Below, in pieces: positions 1 to 6,158 of a DNA stretch of 18,062 nt. The notes below the pieces were generated by a model that searched no databases, was not told the origin of the DNA, and saw nothing but the letters and a program-made list of their open reading frames with translations. Numbering within the stretch: the stretch's first letter is position 1; the number at the start of each line of letters is the position of its first letter. The position numbers were made by a program, and so were the translations under genes. The stretch covers positions 1-18,062 of the forward strand of contig JAQVZT010000011.1 in NCBI GenBank assembly GCA_028708055.1, in the 5' to 3' direction. This stretch comes from Methanothrix sp. (GTDB taxonomy: Archaea; Halobacteriota; Methanosarcinia; Methanotrichales; Methanotrichaceae).

Positions 1-1510
1 CATTTCTCATTGCCTCCGCAGCTGCTGTCGCTCCTCCCCAGTAGGGGCTGATGCGTCCGTAGAACGGATTGGAGTCAACCGCCAGCGCCACGCCGAACTT
101 CTCTCCTCGAACCGGCGCTATGAGGCCAGCATCAGCTTCTCCTGGCCTGATTACGGTGCTGCCCATGACTTCAGTATCATAGTAACGGTAGACGTGCTCT
201 CTGGAAGCGATATTTGGTGATTTGAGAATCTTAAGCAGCACCTCATTGTAGTCAGCCGGCTCTTCTGCATCCGGCTCGGTAACCTTAATGGTGCGCGGCA
301 GCTCCAGACGATTATAGCGGATTCCTTCTGTGAGGTGCTTGATTGGCACATCGCAGATCATCTCGCCTTTGTAGCTAACCCTGAATCTGTCGCCGGTATT
401 GATCTTTCCCACAACGCTTGCTCTGGCTCCCTCGTAGACATTTGGCAGATCCCAGTCCTCGTTGTAGATCTTGAGGATCTTCTCGCGCAGCTCCGGAGGC
501 GATATTATCAGGAATCTCTCCTGGGTCTCGGCGATGCTCAGAACCTCGCCTGGAAAGTCGGCTGCTTTGTGCATGTCATCCAGGTTGATCTCCATGCCGA
601 ATCCTCCGGCGGAACCCATTTCAGAGGTGGCGCAGGTAAAGCCGCCGCCGCCCAGGTCCTTGAAGCCGATCTCGATGCCTGCCTCCCTGACTAGTTTGAA
701 GAGATCGTCGTTTGCCTTGAAGAGCACGTTCTTCAGGAATGGATCCGGGATCTGCACAGCGCCCCGGTTGGTCTCCTCATCCTCCTTTCGCAGAGCCTCT
801 GAGGCGAAGGTGACGCCGCCCAGGCCGGATGAGTCGGTGGGCTTTCCGATCAGGATCACATCGTATCCCTTCTCGCCAGCCAGGGGCGGAGCGCGGGAGC
901 GAATGATCTGGTCGCGCCGCACAATGCCAAGGGAGACGACGTTGACCAGGCAGTTGTCATCGAAGCTATCATTGAAGACGATGTCTCCGCCCATGTTAGG
1001 AACGCCCAGAGCATTGCCGTACTGCCAGATTCCGTCTACCACGCCCTCTGCCACCCAGCGCACCTTGTTGGCCTTGGGGCCGTAGGGATTGCCGAAGCGC
1101 AGGGGATCGGCTGTGGCGACAACTGTCGCCCCCATGCAATTTACATCGCGGACGATGCCGCCGATGCCTGTAGCTGCGCCTTCATTGGGCAGAACTTGGC
1201 TCGGATGGTTGTGGCTCTCGTGGGAGATGACGACGCACCATTTATCGTCTATGGCCACTATCCCGGAGTCTTCAACAGGGCCCATGACCACATTGGGGCC
1301 ATCGGTAGGAAGGAATTCTCGAAGGGTGGCTCGGGAGCTCTTGTAGGAGCAGTGCTCGGACCACATGGCATCATAGCAGAATAGTTCCGTGAGGGTGGGA
1401 TCCCGTCCCAGCACCCCGGCAATGGTGCGCGCTTCCGGAACGGACATGCCGATGCCGGCGGCTCGCAGGCTGACCTCTACTTCAGGATCGGAAAGACCGA
1501 TTATCTTCAA
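1..1510 (-). CDS. purL: Phosphoribosylformylglycinamidine synthase subunit PurL (3' end outside window)
   Basis: PurL is the ATP-dependent synthase subunit that converts FGAR to FGAM in purine biosynthesis, using ammonia from PurQ with PurS as partner. About 503 residues are in the window; small-type PurL is usually a little over 700, so roughly the last third lies off the left edge. Visible family motifs are MWSEHCSYKSS near residues 49-59 (catalytic His53), SHESHNHPSQVLPNEGAATGIGG soon after (given here only as its position, about 94-116), an FKDLGGGGFTCATSEM stretch in the middle, and GRISPYWGGATAAAEAM at the window edge. The start is taken as TTG at 1510, because AGAGGTG lies 8 nt upstream and the reading matches from there; an in-frame TAA lies further upstream at about 1570. 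No convincing TATA box was found in the 225 nt upstream. Identification is very secure; the start is less so. Confidence 0.95.
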   Translation of the reverse strand, partial: MKIIGLSDPEVEVSLRAAGIGMSVPEARTIAGVLGRDPTLTELFCYDAMWSEHCSYKSSRATLREFLPTDGPNVVMGPVEDSGIVAIDDKWCVVISHESHNHPSQVLPNEGAATGIGGIVRDVNCMGATVVATADPLRFGNPYGPKANKVRWVAEGVVDGIWQYGNALGVPNMGGDIVFNDSFDDNCLVNVVSLGIVRRDQIIRSRAPPLAGEKGYDVILIGKPTDSSGLGGVTFASEALRKEDEETNRGAVQIPDPFLKNVLFKANDDLFKLVREAGIEIGFKDLGGGGFTCATSEMGSAGGFGMEINLDDMHKAADFPGEVLSIAETQERFLIISPPELREKILKIYNEDWDLPNVYEGARASVVGKINTGDRFRVSYKGEMICDVPIKHLTEGIRYNRLELPRTIKVTEPDAEEPADYNEVLLKILKSPNIASREHVYRYYDTEVMGSTVIRPGEADAGLIAPVRGEKFGVALAVDSNPFYGRISPYWGGATAAAEAMRN

Positions 1511-1525
1511 TTCAGGTACACCTCT
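1508..1525 (-). promoter_or_regulatory. Ribosome binding site fixing the purL TTG start
   Basis: On the minus strand AGAGGTG is followed by 8 nt and then TTG AAG. It fits the GGAGGTG consensus complementary to the 3' end of archaeal 16S rRNA. No ATG or GTG is available in frame between this site and the upstream stop. Confidence 0.6.
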
Positions 1526-1735
1526 GGTTAGCTGGGCTATGGTTGGCAGGGTGGCATTATCAATTTATCGGATGAGGGAGGGGGAGGGAATGGGAGGATG
1601 GAACGACGGAAAATTGCTGGGCGATAGGGGACGAGACCTTTTGGATATGAGCATGGAAACTGAGACGGATTAGCAATATTGCTTAGAGCATGAATTTTTG
1701 GGTGATATCACAGATTCATTAATGTTAGTAGAGAG

Positions 1736-2872
1736 TCATTGTATACTCCAAGCCTCCTTAACAACCCACAAATAATCAATACCATCTAATATTGAAGGAT
1801 TTTCTCGAATTAGATCTGCGTTTGCATGACATACCAAAATCGATATATTCAAATATGCATTGAAATAGTATTCGTAGGATCCATCCTGAGTTAAGTCGAT
1901 TAAGTTATCCAAGAAAGAGTGATAAGTTTGTTTCAATGCGTCTTGACCCCATTGATCTGCGTTTTTTAAGATATTATCGAATTCCTCAAGATTCTGAACT
2001 TCGAGTCTGCTCAATAATTTCTCTAGATCCGCAATGCTTGTATAGTTGTAAAATTGTTTTTGAATTTCAAACAGGACAGTAATGTGTTTATCTGTATGAT
2101 ATGAATCTAATATTTCTTGAATAATTTTATTAGATATTTTCATCCACTTTTCGTCTTGCTTGGTGAATGAAAAATATGCAGATAAAGACAATGCATTTAA
2201 TTTTGATTTGAAGTTTCCCCATGTAATGTCTCTCAGGTATTTCCCTTTTAATGCTTCTGTATCGTATTTTAACTGCTGGAATTCTTCGTCCGCAAGCTCA
2301 AATAGCGCCATTAAGCGATATAATCGCCTCTTTATTTCAACAGGGATGCTCTCTTCTTTTTTATATCTAATCTCGTGATCGATTTCTGCCCATGCATGCT
2401 GCAATATAGTTCTAACTTGTATTTCTGCTTTGAAATCATTAAATTCCGTCCATTCAGGCAAATCACTCCTTAGAGGAGACAAGGATATAATAAAATGAAC
2501 TGATTTATAACCAAATTGATCAATGCCTAATATGGCCGATTTGTCAAGGGAATTTTTTTCGTCTATTTCGAACTCCCTCTTTATTATGTCACTTATTTTA
2601 TCAACATCATTTAGATAATATGTTATTACCCTTATGCCAACAATGTCGGTGATTTCATTCAAAGGATTGTCATATGATTTTCCATCGCTAATCTTTTGGG
2701 CAATTTTTTCTTTAAAACTTGATGCAGATTTCGTCCTTGATGATACCTGTGCAGATACACCATCTCTTTTTAAAAGCGTTTCCATAAGAATTTTCAACAG
2801 TTTTTCAAATTTTTCGAATTTGTTTATCTTTGACTCGTATTCCTTTTGCCATATTTCCATTTTATTTTCCAT
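1736..2872 (-). CDS. RelA/SpoT-domain protein, putative stand-alone alarmone (ppGpp-like) synthetase
   Basis: The first ~205 residues form a RelA/SpoT nucleotidyltransferase (synthetase) domain. Seen in order (numbering from the upstream GTG): SRTKSASSFKEK at 46-57 (ATP/phosphate-binding basic loop), TDIVGIRV at 76-83 (metal-binding Asp77), GYKSVH at 122-127 (Tyr that stacks on the acceptor guanine), EIQVRT at 151-156 (catalytic Glu151) and HAWAEIDHEIRYK at 160-172. All residues expected for pyrophosphate transfer are present. There is no HD hydrolase domain, so this resembles small alarmone synthetases, including toxic toxSAS types. Residues ~206-379 are helical-looking and unrecognised; they could be regulatory or neutralising. 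The start is taken as ATG 2872, with AGGTG 7 nt upstream; an adjacent GTG at 2875 would add one residue. The gene is markedly AT-rich beside purL and panE, suggesting acquisition. Whether the product is ppGpp, (p)ppApp or pyrophosphorylated tRNA cannot be told. Confidence 0.85.
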   Translation of the reverse strand: MENKMEIWQKEYESKINKFEKFEKLLKILMETLLKRDGVSAQVSSRTKSASSFKEKIAQKISDGKSYDNPLNEITDIVGIRVITYYLNDVDKISDIIKREFEIDEKNSLDKSAILGIDQFGYKSVHFIISLSPLRSDLPEWTEFNDFKAEIQVRTILQHAWAEIDHEIRYKKEESIPVEIKRRLYRLMALFELADEEFQQLKYDTEALKGKYLRDITWGNFKSKLNALSLSAYFSFTKQDEKWMKISNKIIQEILDSYHTDKHITVLFEIQKQFYNYTSIADLEKLLSRLEVQNLEEFDNILKNADQWGQDALKQTYHSFLDNLIDLTQDGSYEYYFNAYLNISILVCHANADLIRENPSILDGIDYLWVVKEAWSIQ

Positions 2873-2911
2873 CACTAAACACCTATGTGCTAGCTTAAAG
2901 CTTTGCCAATT

Positions 2912-2925
2912 TTTCTATTTAAAGA
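2912..2925 (-). promoter_or_regulatory. Candidate TATA box of the alarmone synthetase gene
   Basis: Minus strand reads TCTTTAAATAG, close to the archaeal TATA consensus TTTAWATA. Its distance of about 42 nt to the ATG would give a short leader that includes the AGGTG ribosome binding site. Confidence 0.4.
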
Positions 2926-3058
2926 TAATGTCTGAATAGCTTGATTCTCAATAACATACATTAAAAATATGCGATTATTAAGATGATAATCACCAATCAC
3001 TCGACTTATCCGCCCAAGCTTCCCGAAATAGAGCATTCTATGCGATCCATCAAATCGC

Positions 3059-3154
3059 AGGCATCTAAGTGCAAAATCCTTCATGGTGTTGAGGGGAGCC
3101 CCCTGGCCACCACCAACAGGAATGCCAGGCCGGGGAGGGCTAGCGTCGCCAACC
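3059..3154 (-). repeat. Diverged repeat copy A beside the toxin-antitoxin pair
   Basis: On the plus strand 3102-3154 begins CCTGGCCACCACCAACAGG and resembles 3996-4053, which begins CCTGGCCGCCACCCACAGG. A second shared block (AGTGCAAAATCCTTCAT at 3068-3084) matches GTGCAACTTCAT at 3874-3885. The two copies are in the same orientation and bracket the 3204-3774 gene pair. Similarity, by hand alignment, is roughly 70% with gaps. The origin is unknown. The remaining 2873-3203 interval contains only the synthetase promoter and no convincing gene. Confidence 0.5.
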
Positions 3155-3203
3155 TACAGAATACTGTAATAGTCTTGCAAGAAATTTAACAAATCTGGAA
3201 GTG

Positions 3204-3470
3204 CTAAGTAGAAGCACTCATCTTCAGCTCAATTTCTCCGGCCCTCAGAGGCTTGCTCAGAAGCCTTCCGGCACGAAATTCTCTCATGATCTCATCTATC
3301 TTTCGAGAAGTTTCGATTGAGAAATAAGCCTCACTGCAGCTATCGCAAACATAGGCCGGCACATCCCTGATTATTACTATCTCTCCCTCGACTCTGACAG
3401 TGAAATCGGTTGTGCCTTTCTTGAGCCTACCTTTTCCGCAACTACAGGTATCAGGAATCATTTTTGGCAC
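3204..3470 (-). CDS. YgiT-type zinc-finger protein, probable antitoxin
   Basis: This is an 88-residue protein with an N-terminal zinc-ribbon of the YgiT/MqsA N-terminal type: TCSCG at 8-12 and VCDSC at 41-45, separated by a basic and beta-strand segment containing IIRDVPAYVCDSC, the usual 'VPA.vC..C' signature. The spacing in the first knuckle is C-x-C rather than the common C-x2-C. The C-terminus (46-88) is a short charged helix, with no HTH domain like that of full-length MqsA. Such proteins are typically encoded just downstream of a DUF4258 toxin gene, as here (16-nt gap), where they are thought to bind the toxin. The start is GTG 3470; ATG three codons later is an alternative. A small inverted repeat (GTGCT...AGCAC) surrounds the stop codon. 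Confidence 0.8.
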   Translation of the reverse strand: MPKMIPDTCSCGKGRLKKGTTDFTVRVEGEIVIIRDVPAYVCDSCSEAYFSIETSRKIDEIMREFRAGRLLSKPLRAGEIELKMSAST

Positions 3471-3486
3471 TCTCTCTGCAATTTAT

Positions 3487-3774
3487 TCATTCATCTTCAT
3501 CCGGCAGATACACAGTAACAATTCTCAGATAATGCAGGCACTTAGCCACAACGACATGACATGGTTTTCCAGGCAAGAGCCCAAATATGAGCACGGAGGG
3601 GCATGGGAAGTCGTCTGGATAGCTCTCTATTATCTCGCCATTTAATATTAAGTTAACGATATCATCGGCCAGAACCTCTCTTTCCACCATCCTGGCATTG
3701 GCGTGTTTGGATATGATAATTTTGTCCTCCCAGACAAGTTTCTTTATCTCTTCAATAAGTCCAAAGGAAGACAT
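3487..3774 (-). CDS. DUF4258 protein, probable toxin of a type II-like TA pair
   Basis: The 95 residues follow the DUF4258 pattern: ISKHANARMVER at 21-32 (His24, Arg28, Arg32), NGEIIESYPDD at 45-55, PCHVVVA at 71-77 and IVTVYLPDEDE at the C-terminus. The fold is related to small RNase toxins of the MqsR/BrnT/RelE kind, and family members sit beside YgiT-type zinc-finger genes, as here. The protein ends right after the YLPD motif, without the Trp-containing tail many relatives carry. The start is ATG 3774, preceded by CAGGTG with a short 4-nt spacer. Toxin comes first and antitoxin second, which is the usual order for this pair. Activity and RNA target are unknown. Confidence 0.82.
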   Translation of the reverse strand: MSSFGLIEEIKKLVWEDKIIISKHANARMVEREVLADDIVNLILNGEIIESYPDDFPCPSVLIFGLLPGKPCHVVVAKCLHYLRIVTVYLPDEDE

Positions 3775-3866
3775 TTGGCACCTGCCTTTTTAGTTCCGAT
3801 TGGCTTTCCAGAGAAAAAGCTTGCGGGTAGGCGCTACATCTTTTGGCACTAATATCGCCACTAGAC

Positions 3867-4053
3867 GGCATGCGTGCAACTTCATACCTGTCCGCGTGCT
3901 AATGGAAAAACCTGGGCTAGGCCGACCGCCGCGCCCCCGCCCGCGCGTGGCTCCCGCGCCCGTGAGCGACCGCCTGCTTCCGGCTACCGGGCCCGCCTGG
4001 CCGCCACCCACAGGGCTGCCGGACCGGGTGGGTGAGCCTCTACTTGCTAACCC
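3867..4053 (-). repeat. Diverged repeat copy B with a GC-rich insert
   Basis: This carries the same two blocks as the repeat at 3059-3154, in the same orientation (3996-4053 and about 3867-3885). They are separated here by about 110 nt of extremely GC-rich sequence that the other copy lacks. The whole 3775-4092 interval holds no convincing gene. An open frame on the minus strand ends in MKLHACRLVAILVP, which weakly parallels MKDFALRCLRFDG in copy A, so both could be remnants of one element. Confidence 0.45.
3911..4030. other. GC-rich non-coding block (about 80% G+C)
   Basis: Counting the 120 bases gives about 82% G+C, against roughly 50% in surrounding core genes and far less in the synthetase gene at 1736-2872. 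It contains C-rich runs such as GCGCCCCCGCCCGCGCG and the palindrome CGGGCCCG. No match to tRNA, RNase P or SRP RNA signatures was recognised. It may be foreign DNA or a structured RNA. Confidence 0.6.
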
Positions 4054-4092
4054 AAGGCCGGAAGAGTCTACAATGTCGCCAGGATTATATTC

Positions 4093-4500
4093 CTACTGCA
4101 ACTCTGGTATCTGGCGTCCTTTTTCAGTGCGGTTAAAATCTGCATCGAGGCTCATTATCTGCAGGCCGAACTTCTGTGCGACAGCATATTGGTAGGCATC
4201 ATCAAAATCCAAATGGAACCTTTTCGAGATTTCTGCCGGAGCGAGAACCTCTTCCGGATCTAACCCGATCACAGTTATTCCTGTCTTTATTATTACGTCC
4301 TTTACAAAGTGGACGTAGGTTTCATGTCTATTTCTTTGGAAAAGGAAAACACCTATGGAATGAAGTGAGAAATCCGTTATAAAAAGATCTGTGGAGGGAT
4401 TTGCGATAAATAGATGCTTGGCGGCCTTGCTCTTTTCTCGTTGCAGCAAGAGGTAGTGTGCCGAATCTTCTGTAATTTTGTAGGCCCTGTAATACCACAA
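4093..4500 (-). pseudogene. PIN-domain (VapC-like) gene truncated at its 5' end by the IS
   Basis: The open frame runs 135 codons from TTG 4500, but bases 4451-4500 belong to the insertion sequence, so only LLQREKSKAAKHLF onward (codon 18 to the end) is original. That part matches PIN-domain RNases: FSLHSIGVFLF, HLDFDDAYQYAVAQ and IMSLDADFNRT carry the central and C-terminal acidic residues. The N-terminal strand with the first catalytic Asp (usually within a 'hhhDTN' motif) is missing; an Asp in IS-derived ITEDSAHYL is fortuitous. The product is therefore probably inactive or not made. No antitoxin gene (VapB type) is visible next to it; it was likely lost with the 5' end. A chance fusion protein cannot be excluded, but no ribosome binding site was seen. 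Confidence 0.7.
4451..4478 (+). repeat. IS terminal inverted repeat, transposase 3' side
   Basis: It begins AGGTAGTGTGCC and continues AATCTTCTGTAATTT, pairing with the complement of 5693-5720 at 24 of 28 positions. Similarity ends abruptly outside 4451. Confidence 0.8.
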
Positions 4501-4501
4501 G

Positions 4502-5626
4502 TCAATCCATATCCATAGTTAAATACTTTTTAGTTGTCATCCATTCTTCGTTGATATCGATCAGAATCGATACTCCTAGTCTCATAAACGACTGATCACT
4601 GGGAAATGCACCTACTCTTGTTCTTCTCTTCAACTCCTTGTTAATCCTTTCCAATCCATTCGTTGTTCTGATCCTTCTCTGATGAGAACTCGGAAATGTC
4701 CTGTAGTTCCATAGGCTGAACTGAAGGCGCTCGATGGTGTCAGCAGCTTTGGAATAGCCTCTGCTTTCGAGATCTTGAATCAGTTCCTGCATCTTGTTCT
4801 CGTCCTCCAGACCGGCTTTGAGCTTGCACGCAATCTCTTTATGATATTTCTTGGCAACGTTTCTTAGAACAGCTCTCACGAGATGAACATGACACATCTG
4901 CCATGAAGCTCCCAGAAATGACTTCTCTACAGCTTTCTGGATGCCTTTATGGCCATCAGATATCACGAGTTGCACTCCGGATAGGCCCCGATCCTTTAAA
5001 TCCTGGAATAGTCCCGACCAAAATAGTTCATCTTCGCCATCAGCGATTCTCGCTCCTAGTATCTCGCGATAGCCATCATCCCTGATTCCTACAACGATCA
5101 AGAATGCCTTTGTAACATATCTTGAATTTGTCCTTACTTTGAAATAGCTTGCATCTACAAAGAGATAAGAGATCGGATGTTCAATAGGCCTCTTGAGGAA
5201 TTCATCTACCTTTTCATCCAGCTCCTTGGCGATCCTGGAAACGCTAGAGGCGGAGAGGTCTTCGATCCCCAATCGAGAAACGATATCCTTGACTCGTCTG
5301 GTTGAGACTCCTTGCAGATATGACTCAACTATGGCATTGATCAGGGCTTTCTCAATACGCGAATATCTATCAAAGACCTTCGTCTGAAATGAGATCTCCC
5401 TAAATTGTGGTTTCTTGAGGTTGAGTTCGCCTACTCTTGTTTTGAGAGTGCGATCTTTGTAACCGTTTCTATGCGCCTTGCGAGAATCTGCTCGCTCATA
5501 TGGCTCAGCCTCTATTTGGTCCATCGCTTCAAGCTGCATTACCAGATTCAAGAACCAGGTGAGCAGCTTCTTTAATCCATCTTCTTGATCGACAAGATAA
5601 TCTTCTATGAGATCTATTGGGATCAT
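4502..5626 (-). CDS. IS256-family (mutator-type) transposase
   Basis: This DDE transposase of 374 residues is close to the normal length of the family. Seen motifs: RNGYKDRTLKTRVGELNLKKP (N-terminal DNA-binding region, about 53-73), YLFVDASYFKVR with Asp158, LVISDGHKG with Asp224, WQMCHVHLVR at 242-251 (the family C/H motif), and NGLERINKELKRRTR with Glu326. The DDE triad is complete and there is no stop or frameshift, so the enzyme could still be active. The start is ATG 5626, preceded by AGGAGG with a 10-nt spacer. The stop codon lies about 24 bp inside the left inverted repeat. It is the only transposase in the window. Confidence 0.95.
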   Translation of the reverse strand: MIPIDLIEDYLVDQEDGLKKLLTWFLNLVMQLEAMDQIEAEPYERADSRKAHRNGYKDRTLKTRVGELNLKKPQFREISFQTKVFDRYSRIEKALINAIVESYLQGVSTRRVKDIVSRLGIEDLSASSVSRIAKELDEKVDEFLKRPIEHPISYLFVDASYFKVRTNSRYVTKAFLIVVGIRDDGYREILGARIADGEDELFWSGLFQDLKDRGLSGVQLVISDGHKGIQKAVEKSFLGASWQMCHVHLVRAVLRNVAKKYHKEIACKLKAGLEDENKMQELIQDLESRGYSKAADTIERLQFSLWNYRTFPSSHQRRIRTTNGLERINKELKRRTRVGAFPSDQSFMRLGVSILIDINEEWMTTKKYLTMDMD

Positions 5627-5692
5627 GGTCCTGTTTCCTCCTGTTTCCCAAAGACAATGTAGGATTCAGGGCCTATAATCTTTCTTATTATC

Positions 5693-5720
5693 AAATTACA
5701 GAAGATTAGTTACACTGCCT
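5693..5720 (-). repeat. IS terminal inverted repeat, transposase 5' side
   Basis: The minus strand reads AGGCAGTGTAAC then AATCTTCTGTAATTT, matching the opposite end at 24 of 28 positions. Confidence 0.8.
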
Positions 5721-5874
5721 GCTTTTCAATCATTTGATCTTGCTTTCCAAGCATTTGATCCTGTTTTCCGAGCATTTGTTTTTGCACATCGCAAATTGAA
5801 ATAGGCAAATCTCTCATATCTTTTAATATGCCAATTCCTTCATCCAGGCGGGAATCCGTCTCACCTGCTCCAAC
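5710..5874 (-). pseudogene. Out-of-frame coiled-coil tail of the acylphosphatase gene, cut by the IS
   Basis: Directly after the acylphosphatase domain, the shifted minus-strand frame reads GETDSRLDEGIGILKDM and then MLGKQDQMLGKQDQMIEK, a seven-residue repeat. Repeat copies differ at synonymous positions (CTC/CTT, AAA/AAG, CAG/CAA), the pattern expected of selected coding sequence. Some methanogen acylphosphatases carry such GETD...LD...LK plus heptad tails. One missing base at about 5875-5876 (AAG-CC-GTT) explains the shift. The frame then enters the IS and stops at TAA 5712-5710. Confidence 0.6.
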
Positions 5875-6158
5875 GGCTTATAAAAACGGCTGAATTCTCT
5901 ATTTGGCTGCAAATGCTTCTTTTCAATATTGATCACTTGAATGAAGGTATTTTTGATGTCTATTGCTTCCTCGAATAATTTCATCTTTCCATCATCGCCC
6001 TCAGCGATGATTCTAACTCTTCCATCGCTCAGGTTCTCGACAAAGCCCTTAAGTCCCAAGCCATTGGCCAACTGGATAAACCTTGCCCGGTAGCCTACCC
6101 TTTGAAACTTGCCTGAGACCAATGCTGTGAGCCGCTTACTCCTATTCTCTGTTCTCAA
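5823..6158 (-). CDS. Acylphosphatase-like protein, frameshifted at its 3' end
   Basis: Residues ~8-95 form an acylphosphatase domain: VSGKFQRVGYRARF carries the phosphate-binding loop and the catalytic Arg (GYR), and FVENLSDGRVRIIAEGD carries the catalytic Asn. Canonical members read VQGVGFR; here the middle Gly is Arg, as in divergent methanogen versions. The enzyme class hydrolyses carboxyl-phosphate bonds, but the role of these long archaeal forms is uncertain. The frame begins at TTG 6158, overlapping the panE stop by 17 nt, which suggests translational coupling; no separate ribosome binding site was seen. The last ~16 residues (after FYK) appear to be frameshift read-through, since the family-like tail continues in another frame. 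The domain itself is complete, so a shortened product may work. A sequencing error in the short C run is possible. Confidence 0.8.
   Translation of the reverse strand: MRTENRSKRLTALVSGKFQRVGYRARFIQLANGLGLKGFVENLSDGRVRIIAEGDDGKMKLFEEAIDIKNTFIQVINIEKKHLQPNREFSRFYKPLEQVRRIPAWMKELAY

Larger units (their letters stand above)
4451..5720 (-). mobile_element. IS256-family insertion sequence, about 1270 bp
   Basis: The element has one transposase gene between terminal inverted repeats. The ends 4451-4478 and 5693-5720 match at 24 of 28 positions (shared core AATCTTCTGTAATTT). A further shared block TAGGCCCTG lies inside both ends but about 12 bp deeper on the right. Flanks are unrelated: GCAGCAAG on the left and GCTTTTCA on the right, so no 8-9 bp target duplication is present. 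The left flank is a PIN gene without its 5' end and the right flank is the cut tail of an acylphosphatase gene. A GATTATAGG sequence near 5671-5679 could be the transposase TATA box. Confidence 0.85.

Noticed and set aside
471..1673. Long plus-strand open frames opposite purL
   Set aside because: They are antisense shadows of a highly conserved gene, with no ribosome binding sites or recognisable domains.
2890..3084. 64-codon minus-strand frame just upstream of the alarmone synthetase, a possible antitoxin
   Set aside because: It has no ribosome binding site, starts inside a diverged repeat, overlaps the predicted TATA box and resembles no family I know. Kept only as a question in the findings.
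3790..4011. 73-codon minus-strand frame through the GC-rich block
   Set aside because: Its Gly/Arg/Pro composition simply reflects GC-rich DNA lacking stops, and there is no ribosome binding site. The MKLHACRL part is noted only as a possible remnant.
3867..4060. RNase P RNA, SRP RNA or group II intron in the GC-rich block
   Set aside because: None of the conserved cores (for example GAGGAAAGTCC of RNase P or the GGAAGGAAGCA loop region of SRP RNA) was found, and no reverse transcriptase is nearby.
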